Notes: generated by a model from the letters alone, not told the origin. 64,000 nt of DNA from Pseudoalteromonas sp049257235 (GCF_049257235.1 NZ_JBMMUF010000001.1:434001-498000); one strand, 5' to 3'. Positions 1-8,338 are shown, counted from the stretch's first letter. Made by a program: numbers and translations.

Positions 1-960
1 CTCTTCAATGTCTTTTTCACCCGTTGTATCGCTCTGGGTGAATAAGCAGGGCCATTTTCCTTGTTGTGGTAGTGTTTCAGCCAACTCCCTAGCCTGCTGC
101 TCTGACTCACATAATACCGGCTCGTAACCTCTTTGCTGCAGATAGGCTTGTGCTATTTCGGAAAAAGTGAGTAAGTGCAATTCATCACTTAGTTTTGGGA
201 AAAATATATCTCGATTATCACCTAACAAACAGGACATTAGGCACAATTGACCCGACTCCTCTGGAGTGACGAAGTACCGTTTAATATCACTGGGAGCCAC
301 TAAGGGTTGCGCTTTTAATAGCCTTTGGTTGAAACCGTGTAATAACGAACCATCACTAAAAGCAACATTAGCGAAGCGCGCCATTGAAACTGGAATATTT
401 TCACTTCCACGCATCAGAAACATTTCCATAATACGTTTTGACGCACCCATCATATTTACTGGATTGGCAGCCTTATCCGTAGACACACTAAAATACTTTT
501 GTGCATGAGAGTTTATCGCTTGGCGTAAGGTCGATTCGGTATTAAAAATATTGGTGTTGATCATGCGCATCAAAGTAAATGGATCTTTTTCACTGCGCAC
601 ATGTTTCAGTGCAGATAAGTTCAATACATAATCATAATGAGGCATGGCATTGATAAATGCCTGATATTCGACACTGCCAATATCTAGCGCAAAGGTTTGA
701 AAGTCCCCTTTGATATAACCTAAAGACGAGCGAATATCACGCACCAGCTCAACCATGTTGTTTTCACTAATATCAACAATATGCAGAGCCTTAGGCTGAC
801 GTTTAAAAATCTCCTTACTCACCGCCTGCCCTATGGTTCCCGCTCCACCAAGCACCAAAAACCGTGACTGTGCGACTTTGTCGGAGAGTTCATCAGCAAA
901 TGCCTGCAAATCATTGCTAAACAAAGGCTGACTGCGATGAACTAACTTCAAGACGTCCAT
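1..960 (-). CDS. FlaA1/PseB/LegB-type nucleotide-sugar 4,6-dehydratase (3' end cut by window)
   Basis: This frame is open for 320 codons and runs off the left edge. I translated it directly. It has an N-terminal Rossmann motif GGAGTIGQ at residues 38-45 and the segment VSTDKAANP at 159-167. MGASK follows at 171-175, the Met-x3-Lys form of the SDR catalytic pair found in FlaA1, PseB and CapD dehydratases instead of Tyr-x3-Lys. Such enzymes convert UDP-GlcNAc-type substrates to 4-keto-6-deoxy sugars, the first step to pseudaminic or legionaminic acid. The ATG overlaps the maf stop by one base (TAATG), so the two are translationally coupled. The placement next to maf argues for flagellin glycosylation rather than capsule. 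Which nonulosonic acid is made cannot be decided from this fragment. Confidence 0.85.
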   Translation of the reverse strand, partial: MDVLKLVHRSQPLFSNDLQAFADELSDKVAQSRFLVLGGAGTIGQAVSKEIFKRQPKALHIVDISENNMVELVRDIRSSLGYIKGDFQTFALDIGSVEYQAFINAMPHYDYVLNLSALKHVRSEKDPFTLMRMINTNIFNTESTLRQAINSHAQKYFSVSTDKAANPVNMMGASKRIMEMFLMRGSENIPVSMARFANVAFSDGSLLHGFNQRLLKAQPLVAPSDIKRYFVTPEESGQLCLMSCLLGDNRDIFFPKLSDELHLLTFSEIAQAYLQQRGYEPVLCESEQQARELAETLPQQGKWPCLFTQSDTTGEKDIEE

Positions 961-3086
961 TATGAATCCTTTTTATAGTTCTCGTACTGTGGCTTTGTCC
1001 ACGTGCACTTAGTGCGCCAATTCTTGCGGAAGTCTTCTTTGGCATCTTTAACAAATTCTAACCATAACGAATGCACTTCATGAAAGTGTTTCAAAGTCTC
1101 TTGCTCATCTTCAAACTGATACAAGAAACAAATCATGGGGCAATGAAAATAAAGCAATGTGCCTTTGAGCATTTGGAAAAGGTGTGGCGCCTTAGATTGC
1201 TTAAAGGCGTAAATAACGCGCTGTTGCGCCTTTAGCGCTGCATTTGCTTCGTCTCGTGTGGTAATTGGTCGCGTCCCAAAATCAATGATGTAATCACACA
1301 ACTCATCAAACTCATCAAAACTCATGAGTTGTTCGATATCGCCAAAGTCCACCGGCTTAAAGAAAGTCGTTTTAATGTTCTCAACGAGCGTCTCTTTATC
1401 ATCGATTTTTGATGTGAGTATCACGTCACTTTCGCGAATGGCCGTAGCCCCACGTAATTTTGCACCGTTACCAACATTGTATGCGTGTACTTTATCCCCC
1501 AACGCGGTCAGTAACCTGTCAAAACTTGCCTTTGACATGGCCATAAGCGAGGTAGCCATAACATCATGATCAAAGTTGCCAGCAAGGCGAATATTTGCGC
1601 CTTCGAGCACTTCCATCGGTTTGTCTTTTTCCTCATAAATAGACAGTTTTGAGTGCGTTTGGCCACTGAGGTGATAACCATTGTCGATGCCCAACATGTA
1701 AATGTCCTTAAAGCCCATCATGGCAGCAAATGACAGCGCCGTATTAGACACAAATGGACTACTGGCGATTAACTCTGTGATAGACATGCCATAGTTTATA
1801 TAGCTAAATAAAGATAAGAAAACCGTTGCGGCTTCTGGACCCTTGAGCCCTATTCCTGACCATTTATACAAACCCAATACATCTGGGTACATGACATCGA
1901 CTGTAAGTAGGTTCAAATCACCATACCCTTGCTCAGGTTCAATCACCTTAGCAATATCGTATGTTATTTTTGGCCGCTCCACTAAAACATGGAAATCAGG
2001 TGTTATACCTGCTTTGAGTAAACTTTGCAGCGCGGTACCGGCCGCAATAATAATTGCTTTGTTTTGATTCTCACGGATAAGGTCTATGGCCTCATCCAAC
2101 GATGGCCCATTACCAACAATAAATACTGGCGTATCACTGACCAATTTTTTTGCTTGCTCAGTTGCGAACAGAAAGTTTGCACCCGACTCTACATTGAGTA
2201 CCGCATGGGCCAGTCCGGTTATGGCGTCGTTATAAAAGCCATAACCTTGTTGCAATTGATAGTAGTTATCAAAAAATGACTTTATTAACTCATTTACTTT
2301 GACTGATGGATAATGCTGGTAGCAGAAACTATTAATCGCAGAGAATGAACCAATTTCATTCGCTATGCGGTAAATTTCGTCAAAAAATTCGTCATAATCA
2401 ACACCTAAACTCAAGAACAAACAACCGCCTTGCTCATCCACTTTGGTGATAATGTCATGCCAGTCTATACAAAAAAGGCTAGCAAAAAATAATTCTAAAT
2501 CTGGCTCGCAAATAAACATGTAATCAAAGCTATGACGGCTCATCAATTCAGGGATGTGGTAGCCCAGACCGATACCAAAAATCAGTGCTGTAGGGTAATG
2601 CGGTGGTAACGAGCGAAGTGGTTTATTTTGTTGAGTGTCGATTCGTGAAAGTGCCTCACTTAGACGACGCATAAATTGTATGTGTAATCGGGAGTCGTCA
2701 CTTTCCCAGGGTGAAGCGCCCGTGTAATCAGTGCGACCAAAATTCGCCTTTTGCGTATATTTATCTACTTGGGCTATGGTTTGAGCAATGGGATCTTCAC
2801 TGTAAAGCGGCACTTTCTCGCCCTGAGGAACAAAGTTGCCGTGTCCAGATTTAGTTACGTGCAGACAAAAGTCTTCTCTGGTTTGGAATTGACTAATTGC
2901 TTGCGCAATATCGGGATAAAATTTTTCGAATGCACTGAGGTTTTTCGCAAAACGTTCATTGGCTTGCTGCGCAAAAAGCGCTTCGCGTTGTTGGTGTTCT
3001 TGGCTTTGCTTTATTGATTCTTCGGCTTGAGAGAGCAGCGTCTGTAATTCGTCTTGCTGATTTGCCATGTATTGATCACTCGTCAT
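960..3086 (-). CDS. maf: Maf motility accessory factor (DUF115), flagellin glycosyltransferase
   Basis: The 708-residue protein has the MAF/DUF115 core around residues 325-380, with the motif VFIVGNGPSLDEAI and then IIIAAGTALQSLLKAGITPD. The first 40 residues are Gln/Glu-rich and probably coiled-coil. Maf proteins are cytoplasmic and transfer nonulosonic acids onto Ser/Thr of flagellin before export. The gene lies downstream of flagellins, fliD and fliS and directly upstream of a nucleotide-sugar dehydratase, with a one-base stop/start overlap. A consensus-like RpoN site at 3118-3133 precedes it, so it looks like the first gene of a glycosylation operon that continues outside the window. Start at 3086 or the ATG at 3068 cannot be separated, as neither has a strong Shine-Dalgarno. 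Confidence 0.9.
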   Translation of the reverse strand: MTSDQYMANQQDELQTLLSQAEESIKQSQEHQQREALFAQQANERFAKNLSAFEKFYPDIAQAISQFQTREDFCLHVTKSGHGNFVPQGEKVPLYSEDPIAQTIAQVDKYTQKANFGRTDYTGASPWESDDSRLHIQFMRRLSEALSRIDTQQNKPLRSLPPHYPTALIFGIGLGYHIPELMSRHSFDYMFICEPDLELFFASLFCIDWHDIITKVDEQGGCLFLSLGVDYDEFFDEIYRIANEIGSFSAINSFCYQHYPSVKVNELIKSFFDNYYQLQQGYGFYNDAITGLAHAVLNVESGANFLFATEQAKKLVSDTPVFIVGNGPSLDEAIDLIRENQNKAIIIAAGTALQSLLKAGITPDFHVLVERPKITYDIAKVIEPEQGYGDLNLLTVDVMYPDVLGLYKWSGIGLKGPEAATVFLSLFSYINYGMSITELIASSPFVSNTALSFAAMMGFKDIYMLGIDNGYHLSGQTHSKLSIYEEKDKPMEVLEGANIRLAGNFDHDVMATSLMAMSKASFDRLLTALGDKVHAYNVGNGAKLRGATAIRESDVILTSKIDDKETLVENIKTTFFKPVDFGDIEQLMSFDEFDELCDYIIDFGTRPITTRDEANAALKAQQRVIYAFKQSKAPHLFQMLKGTLLYFHCPMICFLYQFEDEQETLKHFHEVHSLWLEFVKDAKEDFRKNWRTKCTWTKPQYENYKKDS

Positions 3087-3117
3087 TTTTGACTGTTATA
3101 ACAATAAACTAGCGTAA

Positions 3118-3133
3118 AGCAAGTAAAGTGCCA
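3118..3133 (-). promoter_or_regulatory. RpoN (-24/-12) promoter for the maf operon
   Basis: On the minus strand the sequence reads TGGCACTTTACTTGCT, a full match to the TGGCAC-N5-TTGCW consensus with the GG-N10-GC spacing. It lies about 32 bases upstream of the maf ATG at 3086, which leaves a short leader. This separates the glycosylation genes from the fliS/fliT unit above them. Confidence 0.7.
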
Positions 3134-3145
3134 AGTGCCTACCCG

Positions 3146-3427
3146 TTACTTTGAGTAGGCTTTAAGCTTATTCGTATTGGCTTTATATTGCGACAACTGC
3201 TGCTTCGCAGCTTCTTTGTCTTTGGTGAGCGTGGCAATAGCGCCAATCATTTGTTCATTCAGAGCGGCAAAATACGCTTGATGCTCTAGCAGTTCTTGCT
3301 GGGTCAGATTTGTAATCACCTCACTCAACTGTTCAAGCGCACGCTGTGCGCCATCAATGTCTGATTTTTCAAGTGCCAAAGTCAGTGCCCGACTAACTGG
3401 TGCACTCGAATGCTTTTTATCTCGCAT
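3146..3427 (-). CDS. Small FliT-like flagellar protein
   Basis: This protein of about 93 residues is rich in Ala, Gln, Glu and Lys and predicted to be all helical. It includes the stretch LTQQELLEHQAYFAALNEQM. Its place immediately after fliS, overlapping its stop by 11 bases, is where FliT-type chaperones sit in many polar-flagellum clusters. FliT binds the cap protein FliD and keeps it soluble before export. The sequence is too short and low in complexity to prove the family by eye. I chose the ATG at 3427; an in-frame GTG at 3433 is also possible. A weak hairpin (GCCTAC/GTAGGC, 3137-3160) spans the stop codon. Confidence 0.6.
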   Translation of the reverse strand: MRDKKHSSAPVSRALTLALEKSDIDGAQRALEQLSEVITNLTQQELLEHQAYFAALNEQMIGAIATLTKDKEAAKQQLSQYKANTNKLKAYSK

Positions 3428-3851
3428 TGACACTCGCTTGAGTTGGTTCTGTGTTTAGTGTCTGGTGACGCACATCTGCTGGGATAGCATCCCATGCTGA
3501 TTTGATTTCCTTCAGTAACACACTGACTTCTTCAACTTTTGCTGCATTATTTTCAACAGTGGCGTCGATTAGCTGGTCGAGCATGTATGAATACAAGGCA
3601 TATAAGTTTTCACTCACTTCACCGCCAGCTTCAAAGTCTAGGCAACCACGTAATGCATCTATAATCGAAGACGCCTTTCCCAAGTGCTCTGCTTTGGCTT
3701 CAAGGTTTTTATGCTCTATCGCAACTTTTGCATGCACCAGCTTCTCCAGTGCCCCCGCCATCAATATTTGGATTACTTCGTAACGATCAGCACCTGCTAG
3801 GCGCGTTTTCAAAGCTTCTTTTTGATAGTTCTTTACTTTCGCGTTGTACAT
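3417..3851 (-). CDS. fliS: Flagellin-specific chaperone FliS
   Basis: The 144-residue protein has the FliS pattern. An N-terminal NYQKEALKTRLAGADRYEVI leads into a four-helix bundle with ALEKLVHAKVAIEHKN, IIDALRGCLDFEAGGEV and LYALYSYMLDQLIDA. FliS binds the C-terminal D0 helix of flagellin in the cytoplasm, stops premature polymerisation and delivers it to FlhA. The ATG lies 15 bases after the fliD stop and the 3' end overlaps the FliT-like gene, so these are one transcript. The C-terminal 20 residues past the bundle (QTLNTEPTQASVNAR) look disordered. Confidence 0.95.
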   Translation of the reverse strand: MYNAKVKNYQKEALKTRLAGADRYEVIQILMAGALEKLVHAKVAIEHKNLEAKAEHLGKASSIIDALRGCLDFEAGGEVSENLYALYSYMLDQLIDATVENNAAKVEEVSVLLKEIKSAWDAIPADVRHQTLNTEPTQASVNAR

Positions 3852-3866
3852 AATTTACCGCCTTAT

Positions 3867-5282
3867 TTACGAAGAAGATTTCGAGGTTTTAAAACCAGGC
3901 AAGCTTGCTAATTGCGCAGACAAGTACTGTTGAGTCGACTGCATCTGTGCCAGTAATACATCTAAGCCTGAGTATTGTTTACGAAGACGCACCTCAAGTT
4001 CTTGCATTCTATATTCATGATTAGCCACATCATCTTCAAGGTCATCAAGTTGGTTGTTTATGTCTTCTTCTCGGTCTTTCAAAATGCCGCCTGAATCAAC
4101 AAAAACACCCAATAATTCATCTAGCTTTGTGGCAACTCCATCAGTTCCTGCAAATGCCTTGCCAATATCATCATAGTTAGAATCCATTGCTTCATCTAAG
4201 CTACGTACTAGACTCGACTTCTCAAGGTAACCTTTATTGTCAACGGTCAAACCGATATCAAAAATACTGGTAAATGGGCCTGCATCGGTTAACGTTGAAG
4301 ATAGAGTGCTGATTAATTGGTCACTCAGAGTTCGCATAGTACCATCACCACGAAGACCCACAGTTCTTTGGTCATCATAACTAGTATGATAAGCGATAGT
4401 GCCAACTAGATTGTTGTAGCTTTCAACAAACTTATCGATAAGTTCCGTTACACTTTTACGATCAACTGCAATATTCAATTGCGCTGTCTCCCCGGCCTCG
4501 CTCACTTGCTTAGCGGTGATAGTCATCCCCTGAACAGCGTCAATAAATACATTGCTATCGTTTACAATTTCAATGCCATCGACTTCGATAATGGCGTCTT
4601 TGGCTTCATCACCCGCAGCGATGCTCATACCTCCCGCGCCACCTGCGTTGGCGACCGTAGATACCGCATCCAGTTCAGCATTGTCATTGGTGATTACTAA
4701 ATCGTTGCCTGAGCCTGTTTCATTAGAAGTGAGCACTAGCTTTGACTCGGTGCCCGTATTGATGATGTTAGCCGTTACGCCGAAGTTATCAGCAGAATTA
4801 TTGATGGCGTCACGCAAGTCGCTAAGAGTAGCACCTGCATCCACGGTTAAATCGAAGCTATTGGCTCCAGCAGCAAAACTAAGTGTGCCACCGCTGGCAC
4901 TAACAACCGCCGTTGAGTCGGCAAATGCACCTGCTGCCGACATTGCTCGGCTGCCTTGTGCAAGCTGCATCACTTCGACGTCAAAATCACCAGGGGTGAT
5001 GTCGCTAGAAGGTGAGACAGAAATAATATCACCGCTTGCTGGCTGCGTAATGTTGGCAACACGGTTGTTGAAATTTTCTGGATCTGAGAGCTTCTCCATG
5101 ATGTCTTTTAATTGCGACAGCGCAGACTTCACTGCTCCTATCGAAGACAATTCAACTTGAAGCCGTTCTTCACGTTTAATGAAAGACAGCATTTTAGGAG
5201 CGTTTTCAGCTTCAACAGACGCACTTATGATACTCTCTAAGTCCAAACCTGAACCTACGCCGGCTGATGTGATTAATGGCAT
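3867..5282 (-). CDS. fliD: Filament cap protein FliD (hook-associated protein 2)
   Basis: The 471-residue protein starts with the FliD N-terminal domain (ITSAGVGSGLDLESIISASV). The central part is Ala/Gly/Ser/Thr-rich and beta-type, and the C-terminal coiled coil ends in VLLAQMQSTQQYLSAQL. FliD forms the pentameric cap at the filament tip under which exported flagellin folds. The start is supported by a good Shine-Dalgarno (AGGAGG, about 6 bases upstream). It sits 24 bases after flaG and 15 bases before fliS. No separate promoter was seen, so expression probably comes from the flagellin 1/flaG side. Confidence 0.95.
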   Translation of the reverse strand: MPLITSAGVGSGLDLESIISASVEAENAPKMLSFIKREERLQVELSSIGAVKSALSQLKDIMEKLSDPENFNNRVANITQPASGDIISVSPSSDITPGDFDVEVMQLAQGSRAMSAAGAFADSTAVVSASGGTLSFAAGANSFDLTVDAGATLSDLRDAINNSADNFGVTANIINTGTESKLVLTSNETGSGNDLVITNDNAELDAVSTVANAGGAGGMSIAAGDEAKDAIIEVDGIEIVNDSNVFIDAVQGMTITAKQVSEAGETAQLNIAVDRKSVTELIDKFVESYNNLVGTIAYHTSYDDQRTVGLRGDGTMRTLSDQLISTLSSTLTDAGPFTSIFDIGLTVDNKGYLEKSSLVRSLDEAMDSNYDDIGKAFAGTDGVATKLDELLGVFVDSGGILKDREEDINNQLDDLEDDVANHEYRMQELEVRLRKQYSGLDVLLAQMQSTQQYLSAQLASLPGFKTSKSSS

Positions 5283-5306
5283 GTAAACCTCCTAAAAAAA
5301 CTGCTA

Positions 5307-5762
5307 TTACGCAGACTGATTGAATATCATCCCGCGGTTATCTAATTTATCGGCAAAATCTTCTAAAGCTTTAGCCATTTCTCTGAATTCGCGAGGAGGT
5401 ATTTCACGGATAACCTCTTCACTGTCTCGGTCAACCACCTTAATCACTGGTGGATCGCCAAGCTCATCGAATTCAAAAATCAAATTAGTAGAACGAATGG
5501 GGATGAACTCATTGAGCTTTTCTAAGCTTTCCTTAAGTTCTTCCATGCGCTCTTGTTGCTGCTGAGTAACTTGCTCAACAAAGCTAGCCTTAGAGTCCGT
5601 TTCATTAGTCTCAGCTAAAGGCTCAGTGACTCTCAATGGCACTTTTGCTACATCCTGAGGTGCTGGATTTGAGTCCTCAGTTTGCGTGTCTTGTTGGCGA
5701 TTTTGCACAGGAACCTTTTGCAAAATGCTTGCCACATCTTGATTTGGTTTAATCTCTATCAT
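5307..5762 (-). CDS. flaG: FlaG family protein
   Basis: This protein of 151 residues has a low-complexity, Gln/Thr/Glu-rich first half. The conserved FlaG domain follows at about residues 90-140, with LIFEFDELGDPPVIKVVDRD and then EVIREIPPREFREMAKAL. FlaG is a soluble flagellar protein that affects filament length in polarly flagellated bacteria. Its place between flagellin and fliD is the usual one. No RpoN or FliA site was recognisable in the 77 bases upstream. Readthrough from flagellin 1 across the hairpin at 5796-5826 is the simplest source of transcription. Confidence 0.93.
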   Translation of the reverse strand: MIEIKPNQDVASILQKVPVQNRQQDTQTEDSNPAPQDVAKVPLRVTEPLAETNETDSKASFVEQVTQQQQERMEELKESLEKLNEFIPIRSTNLIFEFDELGDPPVIKVVDRDSEEVIREIPPREFREMAKALEDFADKLDNRGMIFNQSA

Positions 5763-5795
5763 GGGGATCCTCCAACATCACTAAGTAGGAGTATA

Positions 5796-5826
5796 AGCCA
5801 TAACCCCACGTCGGTCAGTTATGGCT
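5796..5826 (-). terminator. Hairpin after flagellin 1, possible leaky terminator
   Basis: AGCCATAAC at 5796-5804 pairs with GTTATGGCT at 5818-5826 around a 13-base loop, just past the flagellin 1 stop. There is no clear U-tract. It may be an mRNA 3'-stabilising structure or a partial terminator that lets some transcription reach flaG-fliD-fliS. Confidence 0.45.
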
Positions 5827-5839
5827 CATAATCACTCTA

Positions 5840-6805
5840 CTAGCCTAAAAGTGACAGAGCGACCTGAGGACGCTGGTTCGCCTGACTTAGGATAGATTGA
5901 CTCGCCTGTTGCAAGATTTGGTTTTTCGTTAACGCCGCTGTTTCTGCTGCGAAGTCCGTATCACGAACACGTGAACGTGCTGCAGATAGGTTCTCAGAGA
6001 TATTAGCTTGGTTACGAATTGTAGATTGGAAACGGTTTTGTACCGCACCTAGCTCTGCACGCTTCTTATCTACTACTGCAATCAACGCATCCATACCCGC
6101 CATAACTGCTTGCGCGTTACCTTGAGTTGATACACTGATACCTGTTTCAGTAAATACACCTGCGAAGTTGTAAGTAGTCGCTGCAGCTGTACCACCAGCT
6201 TCACTCACACCCGCTACGCCATCAGAAAGTGCCGCACCTGTTACAGCCGATGCAATACCCGCGATGCCTGAAAGCGTGAAGCCGCCGTTAGCTGTCATAG
6301 TGTTGGTTGTTGCACCCACATACTGCATACTAAAACCAATAGTTTGAACTGCATCCGCACCCACTTGGAAGAATGCTGAGTAAGTACCATCTAACAGGTT
6401 TTGACCACCAAACGTTGTATCAGAAGCAACACGGTTTGTTTCTTCAGCTAGTTGACGGATTTCTTCTTGAAGTGCCAAACGGTCTTCATCAGTGTTTGAA
6501 CCGTTTGCTGCTTGTTGTGCAAGAACACGAACACGCTGGAACATGCTCGTTACTTCTTCCATCGCACCTTCAGCAGTTTGAGCAAGTGAAATACCATCGT
6601 TGGCGTTACGGTTACCCTGTTCCAAGCCATTAACTTGGCTACCTAGACGGTTTGAGATTTGCAGACCCGCTGCATCATCAGCTGCGCTGTTGATGCGTAG
6701 ACCTGAAGACAAACGCTTAAAAGAAGTATCAAGCGCATTACCTGACGTCATTAACTGCCGTTGAGCATTCAATGAAGACACATTAGTGTTTACGTATAAA
6801 GCCAT
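5840..6805 (-). CDS. Flagellin 1
   Basis: This 321-residue flagellin has the conserved N-terminal D0/D1 region (MALYVNTNVSSLNAQRQL, LSSGLRINSAADDAAGLQIS). The C-terminal D1/D0 region ends in VALSLLG, the FliS-binding end. The variable middle (about residues 175-235) is short. It forms the helical filament after export. The gene is preceded by a FliA site at 6909-6935 and is the lowest of three tandem flagellin copies. Its central block is almost identical at the DNA level to that of flagellin 3 but not flagellin 2, which points to gene conversion. Ser/Thr residues in the surface domain are plausible Maf targets. Confidence 0.96.
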   Translation of the reverse strand: MALYVNTNVSSLNAQRQLMTSGNALDTSFKRLSSGLRINSAADDAAGLQISNRLGSQVNGLEQGNRNANDGISLAQTAEGAMEEVTSMFQRVRVLAQQAANGSNTDEDRLALQEEIRQLAEETNRVASDTTFGGQNLLDGTYSAFFQVGADAVQTIGFSMQYVGATTNTMTANGGFTLSGIAGIASAVTGAALSDGVAGVSEAGGTAAATTYNFAGVFTETGISVSTQGNAQAVMAGMDALIAVVDKKRAELGAVQNRFQSTIRNQANISENLSAARSRVRDTDFAAETAALTKNQILQQASQSILSQANQRPQVALSLLG

Positions 6806-6908
6806 ATTAGCCTCCGCTTTATTGACAAGAGGGAGTGCAACGGGATACCCCTACCCAGTTACAAACCCTTTAAGGTTTAGAGCCCTAAAATTACAGTTCT
6901 CTAATCTC

Positions 6909-6935
6909 TTATCGACGAATAAAGCGAAAGCTTTA
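6909..6935 (-). promoter_or_regulatory. FliA (sigma-28) promoter for flagellin 1
   Basis: On the minus strand TAAAGCTT, an 11-base spacer and GTCGATAA match the FliA consensus TAAAGTTT-N11-GCCGATAA in nearly all positions. It lies about 100 bases upstream of the flagellin 1 ATG. The -35 element is embedded in a near-perfect 20-bp palindrome at 6921-6940. Confidence 0.8.
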
Positions 6936-6972
6936 GCTTTTTTTTTTAAAAAAACTTTAAATTAATTTTTTA

Positions 6973-7941
6973 CTAACCCTGTAATAGGCTCAAAGCCGCT
7001 TGTGGCCTTTGATTCGCCTGACCTAATATCGTCTGGCTTGCCTGTTGTAGGATCTGATTTCGCGTCAATTGTGCTGTTTCTAACGCAAAGTCGGCATCTT
7101 TAATTCGTGATTTTGCCGCAGCAACGTTTTCAGAAACGTTTGCTTGGTTACGAATCGTAGACTGGAAACGGTTTTGTACCGCACCCAACTCAGCACGCTT
7201 TTTATCAACAACAGCGATCATAGCATTCATACCTGCCATAACGGCTTGTGCATTACCCTGGCTCGACACACTGATGCCTGTTTCAGTGAATACACCTGCG
7301 TAGTTCCACGCACCCGCAGCTGCTGAGCCACCAGCCTCACTCACACCTGCTAAATCAGCTGATAAAGCAGCACCATTTACTGCAGAGGCAATATTTGCAA
7401 TACCCGAGATAGTAAAGCCGCCATTAGCAGTCATTGAATTAGCCGTGCCACCTACGTACTGCATACTAAAACCAATCACCTGAACTGCATCAGCCCCGAC
7501 CTGGAAGAATGCTGAATAAGTACCATCAAGCAAATTTTGACCACCGAATGTCGTATCAGATGCCACTCGGTTTGTTTCAGAAGCTAATTGGCGAATTTCT
7601 TGTTGCAGTGCCAAGCGGTCTTCATCAGTATTGGAGCCGTTCGCGGCTTGTTGCGCTAACACTCGAATACGCTGGAACATAGACGTCAATTCTTCCATCG
7701 CACCTTCAGCGGTTTGCGCGAGTGAAATACCATCATTTGCATTTCGGTTACCTTGGTTCAAACCAAGGATTTGCGTTTGCAGTCGATCTGAAATTTGCAG
7801 ACCAGCCGCATCGTCTGCGGCGCTGTTAATGCGTAAACCAGAAGATAAACGTTTAAACGACGTATCTAGTGCATTACCTGAAGTCGACAGTTGGCGCTGT
7901 GCATTTAGCGCACTGACATTAGTATTTACATATAAAGCCAT
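6973..7941 (-). CDS. Flagellin 2 (RpoN-type promoter)
   Basis: The 322-residue flagellin has the same architecture as its neighbours. It is the most divergent of the three: the middle reads SADLAGVSEAGGSAAAGAWN and it ends AALSLLQG with an extra Gln before the last Gly. It is the only one of the set with an RpoN promoter (8101-8116) instead of a FliA one, and its leader is about 150 bases long. By analogy with Vibrio FlaA, the RpoN-dependent copy could be the essential core flagellin and the FliA copies the bulk subunits; this is inference. The Shine-Dalgarno is GAGAGG. Confidence 0.96.
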   Translation of the reverse strand: MALYVNTNVSALNAQRQLSTSGNALDTSFKRLSSGLRINSAADDAAGLQISDRLQTQILGLNQGNRNANDGISLAQTAEGAMEELTSMFQRIRVLAQQAANGSNTDEDRLALQQEIRQLASETNRVASDTTFGGQNLLDGTYSAFFQVGADAVQVIGFSMQYVGGTANSMTANGGFTISGIANIASAVNGAALSADLAGVSEAGGSAAAGAWNYAGVFTETGISVSSQGNAQAVMAGMNAMIAVVDKKRAELGAVQNRFQSTIRNQANVSENVAAAKSRIKDADFALETAQLTRNQILQQASQTILGQANQRPQAALSLLQG

Positions 7942-8100
7942 AATAGCCTCTCTTCACTCTCTATTTGTCATTAACCGCTGCACGCGGCGATATGCTCTCG
8001 CCAACAAAGTTAAGTGGCGGTAACTTTACGCCGCTGTCAGCACAGGGCTGGGCAATTAGTTGCCGTTTTTGTCCACGCTAGCTGCGTATGTAGAGTACTG

Positions 8101-8116
8101 AGCAATAAATGCGCCA
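8101..8116 (-). promoter_or_regulatory. RpoN promoter for flagellin 2
   Basis: The minus strand reads TGGCGCATTTATTGCT, matching TGGCAC-N5-TTGCW at all but one position with correct GG-N10-GC spacing. Transcription would start near 8090, leaving a leader of about 150 bases with several GC-rich inverted repeats (for example GGCGGTAACTTTACGCC near 8026-8042) before the ATG at 7941. A terminator lies immediately upstream at 8122-8144. Confidence 0.7.
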
Positions 8117-8121
8117 AAATG

Positions 8122-8144
8122 AAAAAAGGGCCTAAAAAGGCCCT
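8122..8144 (-). terminator. Rho-independent terminator between flagellins 3 and 2
   Basis: On the minus strand the stem AGGGCC/GGCCCT with a 6-base loop is followed directly by six T residues. It would end transcripts that pass through the structured region after flagellin 3, and it insulates the RpoN promoter of flagellin 2. Confidence 0.8.
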
Positions 8145-8216
8145 AATGTTTGAGAGTGAAATTGGCTGCCAATAATAAATTAATTACATTGGCATAATAA
8201 CTGCTTATACTGGGAT

Positions 8217-8263
8217 AAGTTGGTCAGCGTTTTGACGCTCTACCAACTTAAGGATTTTTTTAG
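8217..8263 (+). ncRNA. Candidate short hairpin RNA between flagellins 2 and 3
   Basis: AAGTTGGT (8217-8224) pairs with ACCAACTT (8242-8249), and the inner AGCGT/ACGCT closes a 4-base loop, giving a stem of 13 pairs with a small internal bulge. A T-run follows at 8254-8261. On the plus strand TTACAT-N16-TATACT (8184-8211) resembles a sigma-70 promoter that would start a transcript right at the stem. It may instead be part of the flagellin 3 3' UTR on the minus strand. No known RNA family is recognised. Confidence 0.25.
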
Positions 8264-8293
8264 CAATTAGCTTCCGCTTTAAAATCCAATATA

Positions 8294-8328
8294 AGCGCCC
8301 TTGCCAATACCCCATCAGCAAGGGCGCT
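8294..8328 (-). terminator. Stable hairpin just after flagellin 3
   Basis: AGCGCCCTTGC (8294-8304) and GCAAGGGCGCT (8318-8328) form an 11-bp perfect stem with a 13-base loop, 11 bases past the flagellin 3 stop. The following U-tract on the minus strand is weak, so it may be a terminator or a 3'-end stabiliser for an abundant mRNA. Confidence 0.55.
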
Positions 8329-8338
8329 GTTCTTTCTA

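Noticed and set aside
4552..5160. Plus-strand open frame of about 200 codons opposite fliD
   Set aside because: It is the mirror of the Ala/Ser/Thr-rich fliD coding sequence and has the low-complexity Ser/Ala/Leu composition typical of such shadows, with no domain and no ribosome-binding site.
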